DNA from: Limiplasma sp031549415
GTDB lineage: Bacteria > Bacillota > Clostridia > Christensenellales > Aristaeellaceae
DNA length: 64,000 nucleotides
NCBI GenBank assembly: GCA_031549415.1
Contig: JAVBPU010000002.1
Location: 1-64,000 of the forward strand
Reading direction: 5' to 3'
How positions within the stretch are numbered: the first letter of the stretch is position 1; the number at the start of each line of letters is the position of its first letter. Below are positions 41,022 through 49,914 of this stretch, one piece after another. Made by a program: the position numbers and the translations under genes. The notes under the pieces were generated by a model, which ran no database searches, was not told the DNA's origin, and saw nothing but the letters and a program-made list of their open reading frames with translations.

Positions 41022-42872
41022 TTGGAGAAAAAAGCACCCAGGGGGAGAACCCTCCTTTGCGCCGCCCTGTGGCTGCTGGCCCTGGCGTCCCTGGCCATCC
41101 AGTGGGATGTGGTTCCGGCCGATGGCGTCCGTCTGTTGCCCTTGGGCTTGGTGGGCGGGCTGGTGATGGCCTTGTGGGCTACCTTCGTTTTTTGGCGGCT
41201 GCGTTCCATGGACAGGCCTTTTGGCAAAACGTCCCTTTGGCTTCTGGGGTTGCTGCTGGCTGGGGTGCTGACCCTGGGGCAGAGTTTCGCGGCCCTGGGC
41301 ACCACGGAGTTGTTCACCGGCAGCAGGCTGGCCCTGGGAAAGGCTTTGCTCTTTTTTGCGGGCCGAGTGGCCCTGTACTATGGGAGTATGCGTTGGCTGC
41401 AATTGGCGCTGCGCGGAGCAGCTGCGACAAAGGGAGAAGAACGTCTCCTTCCGGGCTTTTTTACACGCCCAAAGGCCTGGCTTCTGCTGGCGGGGCTGTT
41501 GCTGCTGTGCTGGCTTCCTTATTTCATCTGCACCTTTCCAGGGGTGGTCAGCAACGACAGCATCACGCAGCTGAAAGAGATTTTTGGGGTGGTACCCCTG
41601 TCCAATGGAAACCCGGTATTCCAGACGTTTTTGGTGGCGGTTTTTGCTCGGCTGGGCCTGCTGCTGGGCAGCCCGGACGCGGGCGTGGTCCTGTACTGCT
41701 GCGGGCAGGCCCTGCTGATGGCGCTGCTCCTGGGATATGTGCTGCAAACCATGGCAAAGGCTTCCCCGCCCCGCTGGCTGCTATGGGCCTCCCTGGCGTT
41801 TTTTGCCCTGTGCCCCATCTTTCCGCTGTTTGCGTTCTGCGTAGGCAAGGACACCAATTTTGCCATGGCGGTGCTGCTTTTTTCGCTGATGGTGTGGCAG
41901 GCCCTTCAGCTTTCTAAGGAAGCAAAGGCCCCTCCCGTCTGGCTGTACCTGGGGCTTTGCGGTTCCGCCGCCCTGGCGCTCCTGCTGCGCAACCCCGGAG
42001 CCTATTTGGTGATGCTGACGCTGGCGCTGCTGCTATTGTGGAGTCTGCTCAACAGAAAGCGGGAAAAGGCCCGGTACACCCCCCAGTGGCCCCTGCCCGC
42101 CACGGCCCTGGCCTGCAGCCTTGGCCTGTGGCTGGCGCTGCACCTTTTCGTGCTGCCCTCCCTTCACGCCCTGCCCATGCCGGAGACCGAGGAGCTTTCT
42201 CTGCCGTTGCAGCAGGTGGCCCGGGTGGTGGCCTCCCAGCCGGAACGGCTGGCCCAGGAGGAGAAAGACATCATCGGCGCGGTGATGGACTATGACAAGA
42301 TCAAACCCGAGTATCAGGGCGAGCTCAGCGATGCCATCAAACTTCTGTGGAAGGAGGACGCCACCCGGCCGCAGAAGCAGGATTTTTTTAGGCTCTGGGT
42401 GAAACTGGCCCCCCGGTGCCCGACCACCTATTTCAGCGCTACCTTTCACAATGTGTACGGGTACCTGTGCCCGGGATATCTTTCCGTCATCAAGCCCACG
42501 CTGCTGATTGGCAAGCAGGGCCGCACCACGGAGATTGACGCTTTCTTTCCTTTCTCCGTGAATCCAGCCAGCCAGGGGTTATCCTCCGCCATGGACGGAC
42601 TATCCGGCTTTCCCCTTTCCCGGGTCCTTCTGTCCCCCGGCCTGTATGGCTGTATCACCCTCTTCGCCTTCGCCACATTGCTCTGTTCCCGGCAAAAGGG
42701 GCTGTTGCTGGCGGCGGTGCCTGCGGTGTTTTCCCTGGCGGGGTGCCTGCTGTCCGCGGTGAACGGCTATTTCCGCTATGCCATGCCCCTGTATTTCAGT
42801 GCCCCCCTGTTGCTGGCTCTGTGCGCCCAGGCCCTGTCCCATTCTAAAGAGCAAGGAGAAACAACGAAATGA
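41022..42872 (+). CDS. DUF6020-like large membrane protein
   Basis: 616 residues with roughly 12-14 membrane helices and one large extracytoplasmic domain near 380-510. A loop 'CTFPGVVSNDSITQLKEIFG' after the fourth helix, with an Asp in an 'SND' context, recalls the first extracellular loop of GT-C-type glycosyltransferases and of DUF6020 proteins of Clostridia. The start is TTG at 41022 with AAAGGGG about nine bases before; no ATG fits. The stop codon overlaps the next start as ATGA. Probably part of a surface glycan assembly operon; donor and acceptor unknown. Confidence 0.7.
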   Translation: MEKKAPRGRTLLCAALWLLALASLAIQWDVVPADGVRLLPLGLVGGLVMALWATFVFWRLRSMDRPFGKTSLWLLGLLLAGVLTLGQSFAALGTTELFTGSRLALGKALLFFAGRVALYYGSMRWLQLALRGAAATKGEERLLPGFFTRPKAWLLLAGLLLLCWLPYFICTFPGVVSNDSITQLKEIFGVVPLSNGNPVFQTFLVAVFARLGLLLGSPDAGVVLYCCGQALLMALLLGYVLQTMAKASPPRWLLWASLAFFALCPIFPLFAFCVGKDTNFAMAVLLFSLMVWQALQLSKEAKAPPVWLYLGLCGSAALALLLRNPGAYLVMLTLALLLLWSLLNRKREKARYTPQWPLPATALACSLGLWLALHLFVLPSLHALPMPETEELSLPLQQVARVVASQPERLAQEEKDIIGAVMDYDKIKPEYQGELSDAIKLLWKEDATRPQKQDFFRLWVKLAPRCPTTYFSATFHNVYGYLCPGYLSVIKPTLLIGKQGRTTEIDAFFPFSVNPASQGLSSAMDGLSGFPLSRVLLSPGLYGCITLFAFATLLCSRQKGLLLAAVPAVFSLAGCLLSAVNGYFRYAMPLYFSAPLLLALCAQALSHSKEQGETTK

Positions 42873-43849
42873 AGCTGCTGATTGCGCTGCCCTGCTATAA
42901 CGAAGCGGAAAAAATCACCGAGGTGCTCCGCGCCATTCCCTTGGAATATGAAGGCATGGATGCCGTGCGCCTGCTGGTGGTAGACGATGGCAGCCAAGAC
43001 GACACCGCCCAGCTGGCCTTTGCCGCCGGGGCCACGGTGATCCGGCATAAGCAAAACAAAGGGCTGGGCCAGGCCTTTCGCAGCGCGGTGGATTTTGCCA
43101 TCGACCACGGCTATGATGTGATGGTGAACATGGACGGGGACGGCCAGTTCGATGCCAAGGACATCGCCCGGCTGATCGCCCCCATTGTGAACCAGGAGGC
43201 GGATTTTGTCACCGCCAACCGCTTTTTGGAGAAGGGAAAAATCCAGCATATGCCCGCCATCAAGCGCTGGGGCAACGGGGCCATGAGTTGGCTCATCAGC
43301 CGCTTATGCGGGCAGAGGTTTTCGGACGTCAGCTGCGGCTTCCGCGCCTACAGCCGGGAAACGCTGCTGAAAATCAATTTTTACGGGCGCTTCACCTATA
43401 CCCAGGAATCCTTTATTTGCTTCCACTTTCAAAACTTGACCATGAAGGCGGTGCCCATCAAGGTCACCTATTTCCCGGACCGAAAAAGCTATGTGACGGG
43501 CAGTATCTTCAAATTTTTCAAAAAGACCAGCGGCATCATTCTGGGCCTGATGCGGGACTATTACCCCATGCGCTTTTTTGGCATGATTGGCGGCCTGTTC
43601 TTGATCCCCGCGCTGATCTTCGGGCTCATGTTCCTCATCCACTACTTCCGGGTGGGCTATTTCTCCGGCTATTTGTTTGCAGGCCTCATTTCCGGGTTCT
43701 GCATCCTCATTTCCATTCTGATGTTCTCCTTTGGCGTGGCCATGGAAAGCATGGTGCGCATCAACCGGAACGAAAACCGCATCCTGTACCAGGTGCGCAA
43801 GAACGCGGCCACCCTCCCGGATGAAAAGCCGGAGGTCCTTTCCCAGTGA
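42869..43849 (+). CDS. Family 2 glycosyltransferase, polyprenyl-phosphate sugar synthase type
   Basis: 326 residues: a GT-A domain (1-225) with 'LPCYNEAEKI', 'VVDDGSQDD' and 'VNMDGDGQFD' as nucleotide-sugar and metal motifs, followed by two C-terminal membrane helices (about 230-295). The plan matches GtrB/DPM1-like enzymes that load a sugar from UDP or GDP onto undecaprenyl phosphate. This would supply donors for the GT-C-like membrane proteins on either side. Start overlaps the preceding stop (ATGA); RBS AGCAAGGAGA. Confidence 0.9.
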   Translation: MKLLIALPCYNEAEKITEVLRAIPLEYEGMDAVRLLVVDDGSQDDTAQLAFAAGATVIRHKQNKGLGQAFRSAVDFAIDHGYDVMVNMDGDGQFDAKDIARLIAPIVNQEADFVTANRFLEKGKIQHMPAIKRWGNGAMSWLISRLCGQRFSDVSCGFRAYSRETLLKINFYGRFTYTQESFICFHFQNLTMKAVPIKVTYFPDRKSYVTGSIFKFFKKTSGIILGLMRDYYPMRFFGMIGGLFLIPALIFGLMFLIHYFRVGYFSGYLFAGLISGFCILISILMFSFGVAMESMVRINRNENRILYQVRKNAATLPDEKPEVLSQ

Positions 43850-43895
43850 GGGCGCGGCGTGCCATCCATCCGGCGAGGAAGGGGAGAAAGAACCC

Positions 43896-46157
43896 ATGCT
43901 GACGGAGACAGCCGCCCTGTGGCGGGACCTGCTGGGCACCAGCTGGCTGGATGTGGGCAATGCCTGGCGGAACCTCTTTTTGTTGAGTTGCGCCTTGCAG
44001 GCCCTGGCCCTGGGAACCGCCTTTGCCCTGCACGGCTGGTGGACCAGGAAAAGCCGCTTTGCCTGTTTTTGGACGGGAGCTGCGGCAACGCCCTTCCTGC
44101 AATATTTGTGGACCCTGGCGCTGGCGGCCCTGTGGCCCCATGCGCCCAAGCTTGTATACATCGGTGTGTTGCCTGCCCTGGCAGGGGTATACCTGCTGGG
44201 CGCCCTTCTGGTCCACCGCCAGGCCCTAAGGCCCGCCCTGGTCCGTGGGCTTGCTTTTGGCAAACGCCTGTGCACCTTCGACAAACCCGCCCTGGTTTCC
44301 CTTTGCTTTGCCCTGGCCCTGGCGGCCTTGCTGCTGCCCATGACAGTGCGGCTCTGTGGCAGCATGAACGCGGCCAACCCTGCCGATTCCGGAGAATACA
44401 TGGGGTTGGCGCTTCGCTATACGGAAACCCGCGATTTGGGACAGCTGCTGGACAAGGAGGAAGCCACCGGGAAGTTTCGGGGCAACAGCCATTTCCCCTC
44501 TTTGGAATTGTACATGGTGCAAGGGCTGATGCATACCGGAGGAGAGTCCTTTGGCTATCCCAGCGACAAACCCATGCTGTTTGGCATTGGGCTGCTGAAC
44601 TTTTACATGATCGGGGCCTTTTTGGCCTTACTGACGGTGCTGTGCCACCAACGGAAGCGCTGGGTGCTGCTGGGCGCGCTGCTTTTCAATCTGGTGCCAA
44701 ACCTGTTTGACTCCATGGCCAGTGCCCCAAGGGACATCTGGCGCATGCTGGCGCTGCTGCTGGCCTCGTTGTATTTTGCCGGGCTGTCGCCCCGGGGGAC
44801 GTGGAAAAGCTACCTGGGCAAGCTGCTTTGCACCGCCGTGATTTGCTTTGCCGTGATGAGCGCCCATGTGGTCTGTTTTGTGGTGCTCCCCTTTATCGTG
44901 GTGGCCTGGGTGTTGGCCGCTTGGGTCCAGTTGGCCCTGGAAGGCAAGGGGCTGCAGCTGCGCGGGCTTTGCGCCAGCGTGGGCATAGCCCTGTTTGGGG
45001 CGCTGGGTACTTTGGCGGGCTTTGCCGGGAACCTGTGGTGCTATTTCAAATGGGGCGAAATGTCCCCCTGGCGGCTGATGACCACGTACACCTCCGCGCC
45101 TTGGTATAGCGCGTACATGGCTGGGGAATATAAGCTGGAGGAAACCACCACCCATTTGAACTTTTTTGCGGACTGGCAGGGGATGGTCTATGGCCATGCC
45201 ACCCCGGTGGGGGTATGGGGCGTGCGGCTGGCCCTGGTGGGGCTGGGATGCGTGCTGGCGGCCCTTCTTTGGCGGAAGCGGTCCCGGCGGCGCGGCCTGG
45301 GCGCGGGTGGATCAGCGCAGGACCATGCTGCCGCAACGGGAATCCAGGTAGCAAGCCGCCTGGGTTTTGCGGCGCTGCTCACCCTGTGCACCCTGGCCCC
45401 CATGACGGGGCTACTAGACAGCAAGCTGTACAGCTTTTCCGGCTCCTTTGCGGCCCTTCCCCGATATACCCTGCAATGGTTTCTGTGGGCCGCCGTGATG
45501 ATCTGTTCTCTGCTGGCCTCTTTAGAGGCTGTGTGGCCTGCCTTTTGCCAGTGGGCCAATTCCAAACTGAGCCGGGTACGGGCTGCCCGGTGGCGGGACA
45601 TCCCGTGGATACAGGCGGCCTGGCGCAACCTGCCCGCCCTGCTGTGTACCGGGCTATGCTTACTGGCCTTTGCGCAGGGCACGTCCCAGACCGGCTATAC
45701 GGAAAGCATCTACCGCTCCAGCCGGAATGTGATGGAGGACCCGCAATTGTTGCTGGACAACGGATTTTTGGAACGCAACGGCCTGCTGATGACCGCCGCC
45801 AAGCATGTGGGAGAGGACCAAAAAATCCTCATCACCCGGTCCGGCTACCAGTACCCCCTGCGGGCCAAAGCCTATGTGCTCAACAGCAACCCCATGGTGC
45901 CGCTGATGAATTTGCCCGCCGCCGAAGTCCCCGCTGCCCTGGCGGAGCTGAACGTGGCCATGCTGGCCACCGAGCCGGATTTTTGGGACGACCGGTACTT
46001 TGGCCTGTCCACCTTGGCGGAGGTGCTGCGCGCCCTGCCCCCCGAACAGATTGTGCAAGATGAGCACATGCGCCTGTATCTCCTGGACCCGGCCCTGGCC
46101 AAGGACATCAGGGCGGAATGGGAAGGGGTAAAGGCCAGGACGGAAAAGGGAAAATAA
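43896..46157 (+). CDS. Large multispanning membrane protein, glycosyltransferase-like, function unknown
   Basis: 753 residues with about 12 membrane helices in the first two thirds and a soluble extracytoplasmic end (about 620-753). An acidic loop 'ANPADSGEYMGLALRY' after the fourth helix and 'NSHFPSLELYMVQ' are in the place of catalytic loops in GT-C enzymes, but I recognise no named family. GGGGAGAAAG precedes the ATG at 43896; the open frame to the left lies inside the GT2 gene. Position after a polyprenyl-sugar synthase suggests sugar transfer at the outer membrane face. Confidence 0.7.
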   Translation: MLTETAALWRDLLGTSWLDVGNAWRNLFLLSCALQALALGTAFALHGWWTRKSRFACFWTGAAATPFLQYLWTLALAALWPHAPKLVYIGVLPALAGVYLLGALLVHRQALRPALVRGLAFGKRLCTFDKPALVSLCFALALAALLLPMTVRLCGSMNAANPADSGEYMGLALRYTETRDLGQLLDKEEATGKFRGNSHFPSLELYMVQGLMHTGGESFGYPSDKPMLFGIGLLNFYMIGAFLALLTVLCHQRKRWVLLGALLFNLVPNLFDSMASAPRDIWRMLALLLASLYFAGLSPRGTWKSYLGKLLCTAVICFAVMSAHVVCFVVLPFIVVAWVLAAWVQLALEGKGLQLRGLCASVGIALFGALGTLAGFAGNLWCYFKWGEMSPWRLMTTYTSAPWYSAYMAGEYKLEETTTHLNFFADWQGMVYGHATPVGVWGVRLALVGLGCVLAALLWRKRSRRRGLGAGGSAQDHAAATGIQVASRLGFAALLTLCTLAPMTGLLDSKLYSFSGSFAALPRYTLQWFLWAAVMICSLLASLEAVWPAFCQWANSKLSRVRAARWRDIPWIQAAWRNLPALLCTGLCLLAFAQGTSQTGYTESIYRSSRNVMEDPQLLLDNGFLERNGLLMTAAKHVGEDQKILITRSGYQYPLRAKAYVLNSNPMVPLMNLPAAEVPAALAELNVAMLATEPDFWDDRYFGLSTLAEVLRALPPEQIVQDEHMRLYLLDPALAKDIRAEWEGVKARTEKGK

Positions 46158-46193
46158 TCGGATTTCCTTAGGAAAACCCACTGGACATGCCTA

Positions 46194-46222
46194 TTGACGG
46201 TGTTTCTTGGGCATGATATCAT
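46194..46222 (+). promoter_or_regulatory. Promoter of the zinc-ribbon/Yip1-like gene
   Basis: TTGACG (46194-46199), 17 bp, TATCAT (46217-46222), 30 bp before the ATG. Confidence 0.75.
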
Positions 46223-46252
46223 CAGCCTACGACTTCGGAAAGGGGGCCTGCT

Positions 46253-47233
46253 ATGAATTGTCCCAGATGCGGAAGCTTGCTTCAACCGGGGGCGCAATTT
46301 TGTACTGTTTGTAATGAGCCGGTTCTGCAAACCCATTACATGGCCTACAGCCAGGCCCCCTCCTATGGACAGCCCATGCAGGGCTATCCCCCGCAAGGCC
46401 AAGGGCCGGGGCCTGTGGGCCAGCCGCCCCAGCAAAGTTATGCCCAATATGGGAATGCGGCGGGGTATCCCACGGGCTACAACCCGTATTACGGCACCCA
46501 GCCCAAGCGGCGGGATTCCAGCGCTTTTTTGAATGCCGTCCGCCAGCTTCCCGCCATGCTGCGGGGCTCTTTCCAGGACCCCGGCGCGGTGCTGCAAAAC
46601 ATGATGGAGCGGCGGGATTTATATACCACGCCTGTGGTGGCGGGGGTGGTGTTGCTGCTGACCTTCCTGTGCGGCATGGTTTTTTCCAGCGCCTTGGTGC
46701 GCGGGCTGTTTGGTCTGGTTTCCCTGGTGACGGGAAGGCCCATGGCGGATGACGCCACCAGCCTGACCCAGGGGGTCAACTTTGTAGCCAGCAAAATCAG
46801 CGTTTCCATTGGCGGCATTGCGGCGCTGTGCCAGCTTTTTGCCATGCTCATGCCCCTGGCGGTGCTGATGGTCTACCTATGCGCGGTTTGCAAGCTGCGT
46901 TTTTCCTGGGAGATGTTATTTGGCTGCTTCACCATCACCGCCCTGCCAACGGCGGGAATCGCTTTGCTGGGCATGCTGGTGGCGCTTTTGTATGCGCCCT
47001 TGGTGTTGTTGCTGGCGATGATCGGCGCGGTGATTGGCTATGTGTTCATAGGGTCCCTGATGGGGCGGGTGACCGGCAAGCCGGAGCAGGCCCTGGTGCT
47101 GCCCAAAATCATATGCATCAGCGTTTCCATCCTGCTGACGCTCGTCTTTTTCTTGCTGGTAGGGGGCACGCTGCTGGGCGGGGTGATGACCACCACCGCA
47201 GGGATGCTGCTGAATTTAGGGTCGCTGATGTAA
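46253..47233 (+). CDS. Zinc-ribbon membrane protein, Yip1-like
   Basis: 326 residues. Residues 3-20 form a zinc ribbon with CxxC pairs ('CPRC', 'CTVC'), then a Gln/Pro/Tyr/Gly-rich linker (about 30-85), then five membrane helices (about 120-325) arranged as in Yip1-family integral proteins. Such zinc_ribbon-linker-membrane proteins are common in Bacillota and their function is unknown. AAAGGGGG precedes the ATG. Monocistronic with promoter and shared terminator. Confidence 0.75.
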   Translation: MNCPRCGSLLQPGAQFCTVCNEPVLQTHYMAYSQAPSYGQPMQGYPPQGQGPGPVGQPPQQSYAQYGNAAGYPTGYNPYYGTQPKRRDSSAFLNAVRQLPAMLRGSFQDPGAVLQNMMERRDLYTTPVVAGVVLLLTFLCGMVFSSALVRGLFGLVSLVTGRPMADDATSLTQGVNFVASKISVSIGGIAALCQLFAMLMPLAVLMVYLCAVCKLRFSWEMLFGCFTITALPTAGIALLGMLVALLYAPLVLLLAMIGAVIGYVFIGSLMGRVTGKPEQALVLPKIICISVSILLTLVFFLLVGGTLLGGVMTTTAGMLLNLGSLM

Positions 47234-47246
47234 AAAGAAAAAGCAA

Positions 47247-47277
47247 AGGACCTGGGGCCGATGGAGCCACAGGTCCT
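47247..47277 (-). terminator. Terminator of metK (possibly bidirectional)
   Basis: AGGACCTG and CAGGTCCT form an 8-bp stem; on the minus strand a T-rich tract (TTGCTTTTTCTTTTT) follows. Confidence 0.65.
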
Positions 47278-47383
47278 GCATTTGAATCACTTTCTTGACG
47301 GGAAGGGCGTTTTCGCGTGAGCGGAAACAGAGCCCCTACACCCCACAAGCAGGCTCTCCCACCTTGTCGATGCGTTTTGCGCA

Positions 47384-48553
47384 TTATCCCAGGATCTTTT
47401 TCAGCTCCTGCACCTTGTCGGTTTTTTCCCAGGGCAGGTCGATATCTGTGCGGCCAAAATGGCCGTAAGCGGCGGTCTGCCGGTAGATGGGCCGCCGCAG
47501 GTTCAGCGTGCGGATGATGCCGTCCGGGCTCAGGTCGAAATGCTTTTTCACCTGCCGGCCCAGCTCATCATCCGGCAGTTTGCCAGTGCCAAAGGTGTCC
47601 ACCTGCAGGCTCACGGGCTGGGCCACGCCGATGGCGTAGGCCAGGGCCACTTCGCAGCGGTCCGCCAGCCCGGCGGCCACCATGTTTTTGGCCACATAGC
47701 GGGCCGCATAGCAGGCGGAGCGGTCCACCTTGGTGGGGTCCTTGCCGCTGAAAGCGCCGCCGCCATGGCGGGCGTATCCGCCATAGGTGTCCACAATGAT
47801 TTTCCGGCCAGTCAGGCCGGTGTCCCCTGCAGGGCCGCCCAGCACAAAGCGCCCGGTGGGGTTGATGTAAACCTTGGTGTTTTCCGTCCACAGGGCTTCG
47901 GGGATCACCTTGCGGATTACGTCCCGCAGCACCGCATGCTCGATTTCCGCATGGGTGACGCTTTCATCGTGCTGGGTGGAGATCACCACAGCGTCCACCT
48001 CCACGGGCTTGCCGTCTTCGTACACCACGGTCACCTGGCTTTTTCCATCGGGGCGCAGCCAGGGCAGGTCTCCGTTTTTGCGCACTTCGCTGAGCCTACG
48101 GGTGAGCTGATGGGCCAGGGAGATGGGCAGGGGCATCAGCTCCGGGGTCTCGTTGCAGGCATAGCCAAACATCATGCCCTGGTCCCCCGCGCCGGCGGAG
48201 GCCTCGCCGCCGTCCCGGGTTTCCAGCGCGTTGTCTACGCCCATGGCAATGTCCGGGCTTTGCGCATGGACGGCGGTGAGCACGGCGCAGCTATGGCCGT
48301 CAAAGCAAAGATCGCTGCTGGTGTAGCCAATGTCCTTGATGACCTGGCGGGCGATTTCGTCAATGGCCACATAGGCAGTGGTGGTGATTTCGCCCATCAC
48401 TTGCACAAGGCCCGTAGTGGCGCAGGTTTCGCAGGCCACGCGAGCCAGGGAGTCTTTCTCCAGAATGGCGTCCAGCACCGCGTCGCTGATTTGGTCGCAA
48501 AGCTTGTCCGGATGGCCTTCGGTGACGGATTCCGAGGTGAATACAGTACGCAT
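47384..48553 (-). CDS. metK: S-adenosylmethionine synthetase
   Basis: 389 residues, full length. 'TSESVTEGHPDKLCDQISDAVLD' at the N-terminus contributes the catalytic His and metal ligands, 'GAGDQGMMFGYA' is the ATP-binding hexapeptide region and 'GGGAFSGKDPTKVDRSA' the P-loop-like segment. It makes SAM from methionine and ATP. GAGGGAGG precedes the ATG. A SAM-I riboswitch with terminator lies in its leader, so SAM shuts off its own synthesis. Confidence 0.97.
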   Translation of the reverse strand: MRTVFTSESVTEGHPDKLCDQISDAVLDAILEKDSLARVACETCATTGLVQVMGEITTTAYVAIDEIARQVIKDIGYTSSDLCFDGHSCAVLTAVHAQSPDIAMGVDNALETRDGGEASAGAGDQGMMFGYACNETPELMPLPISLAHQLTRRLSEVRKNGDLPWLRPDGKSQVTVVYEDGKPVEVDAVVISTQHDESVTHAEIEHAVLRDVIRKVIPEALWTENTKVYINPTGRFVLGGPAGDTGLTGRKIIVDTYGGYARHGGGAFSGKDPTKVDRSACYAARYVAKNMVAAGLADRCEVALAYAIGVAQPVSLQVDTFGTGKLPDDELGRQVKKHFDLSPDGIIRTLNLRRPIYRQTAAYGHFGRTDIDLPWEKTDKVQELKKILG

Positions 48554-48617
48554 CTTTGGTTTCCTCCCTCACTTTTTTGACAACCGCTTTGGGGAAATGG
48601 CAGACGCGGTTTCATAG

Positions 48618-48644
48618 AAAAAGCGCCTGCGGTGCAGCAGGCGC
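48618..48644 (-). terminator. Regulated terminator of the SAM-I riboswitch
   Basis: On the minus strand GCGCCTGC pairs with GCAGGCGC around a six-base loop, then TTTTT. It is 20 nt downstream of the aptamer. Confidence 0.85.
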
Positions 48645-48663
48645 GAAAGGGCGGTTCACACAT

Positions 48664-48762
48664 CCTTATCTGCCAGCGTATGCACGCTGCGGGATTTGCC
48701 ACCTCGCATATTGCAGGTTGGCGGGTTTCATAGGGCCCGTCCCTCAACCACTCTTTATAAGG
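48664..48762 (-). ncRNA. SAM-I (S-box) riboswitch aptamer upstream of metK
   Basis: The minus strand contains the S-box order: P1 arm CCTTAT, AGAG, 'GAGGGACGGGCCCTATGAAA', 'CCCGCCAACC', 'GAGGTGGCAAATCCCGC', P4 hairpin GCGTGC/GCATACGC and closing ATAAGG. P1 arms are at 48757-48762 and 48664-48669. Bound SAM stabilises P1 and lets the terminator at 48618-48644 form. Confidence 0.93.
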
Positions 48763-48780
48763 TATTCGGTTGTCAAAAAC

Positions 48781-48809
48781 AGTATATGCTAGAAGGGAGC
48801 GCGTGTCAA
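48781..48809 (-). promoter_or_regulatory. Sigma-A promoter of metK
   Basis: Minus strand TTGACA (48804-48809), 17 bp, TATACT (48781-48786); the transcript starts about 10 nt before the aptamer. Confidence 0.82.
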
Positions 48810-48829
48810 GAGCCAAAGCAGAACGGTCC

Positions 48830-48858
48830 TTGATCTTTTGGCCGTTTGGCAGTATACT
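48830..48858 (+). promoter_or_regulatory. Promoter of the TIM-barrel isomerase-like gene
   Basis: TTGATC (48830-48835), 17 bp, TATACT (48853-48858). Confidence 0.7.
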
Positions 48859-48922
48859 GGAAGTCGCAATACATTAGGAAACAACCCTTGATCCATAAGG
48901 TATCAACAGGGAGGCCTAGGAG

Positions 48923-49873
48923 ATGAAGCTATCGGTTTTCAACGTGATTCTGGGGGATCGCCCCTTTGCGGAAGCCATGAAGTACCTGGCCGACAGCGGC
49001 GTGCAGGAAGTGGAAATCGGCTGCGGCGGATACCCCGGCAAGGCCCACTGTGACCCGGCTATTTTGCTAAAGGATGAAGAAAAGCGGGCCGAATTTCAAA
49101 AAGTGTTGGCGGACAACCATCTGGCCATCTCCGCCCTGTCCACCCATGGAAACCCCGTGCACCCGGACAAGGAAAGGGCGAAGGCCTTTCAGGATGATTT
49201 TGCGGGAGCCGTGCTGCTGGCGGAAAAGCTGGGGGTGAAGCGCATTGTGACCTTTAGCGGTTGCCCGGGCGGAAGCCGGGCGGACACCATGCCCAACTGG
49301 GTCACCTGCGCCTGGCCGGAGGAGTTCCAACAGGTGCTGGAGTACCAGTGGAATGAGGTCCTCATCCCTTATTGGCGGGAGGCCGCCGCTTTTGCCGCCG
49401 CCCACGGCATTGAAAAAATCGCCCTGGAGCTGCACCCCGGCTTTTGCGTGTATAACCCAGAGACGCTGCTTCGCCTGCGGGAAGCCGTGGGGCCCATGAT
49501 CGGCGCCAATTTGGACCCCAGCCATTTGTTCTGGCAGGGTATTGATGTGGCGGCGGCCATCCGGGCGCTGAAGGGGGCTATTTACTTTTTCCATGCCAAG
49601 GATACCAAGATCGACCCATTGAATGCTTCCGTCAACGGCGTGCTGGAAACCAAGCATTCGGACCGGGTGGCGGAAAGAAGCTGGATTTTCCGCTCCGTGG
49701 GCTATGGGCATGACGCGGGGTTGTGGAAAGACATTGTCAGCAATCTGCGCCTGGTGGGCTATGACGATGTGCTGTCCATCGAGCATGAGGACGGGCTGAT
49801 GTCCCCCAATGAGGGACTACAAAAGGCCATTTCGTTCCTCAAAGACGTGATGATGTTTGAAGACAGGGAGTAA
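48923..49873 (+). CDS. Sugar phosphate isomerase/epimerase family protein (AP endonuclease-2-like TIM barrel)
   Basis: 316 residues in the xylose isomerase-like TIM barrel family. Metal-ligand positions are visible in 'EVEIGCGGYPG', 'LSTHGNPVHPD', 'LELHPGF', 'ANLDPSHLFWQGID', 'FHAKDTKI' and 'SIEHED'. Members act as epimerases or isomerases of sugars, inositols or hydroxypyruvate; substrate cannot be named. AGGGAGGCCTAGGAG precedes the ATG. glmM follows 41 bp later in the same direction, probably in one operon. Confidence 0.88.
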   Translation: MKLSVFNVILGDRPFAEAMKYLADSGVQEVEIGCGGYPGKAHCDPAILLKDEEKRAEFQKVLADNHLAISALSTHGNPVHPDKERAKAFQDDFAGAVLLAEKLGVKRIVTFSGCPGGSRADTMPNWVTCAWPEEFQQVLEYQWNEVLIPYWREAAAFAAAHGIEKIALELHPGFCVYNPETLLRLREAVGPMIGANLDPSHLFWQGIDVAAAIRALKGAIYFFHAKDTKIDPLNASVNGVLETKHSDRVAERSWIFRSVGYGHDAGLWKDIVSNLRLVGYDDVLSIEHEDGLMSPNEGLQKAISFLKDVMMFEDRE

Positions 49874-49914
49874 CCAGCGGGGCTGAAAACCCACGAACGA
49901 GAAGGAGAGCGAAT

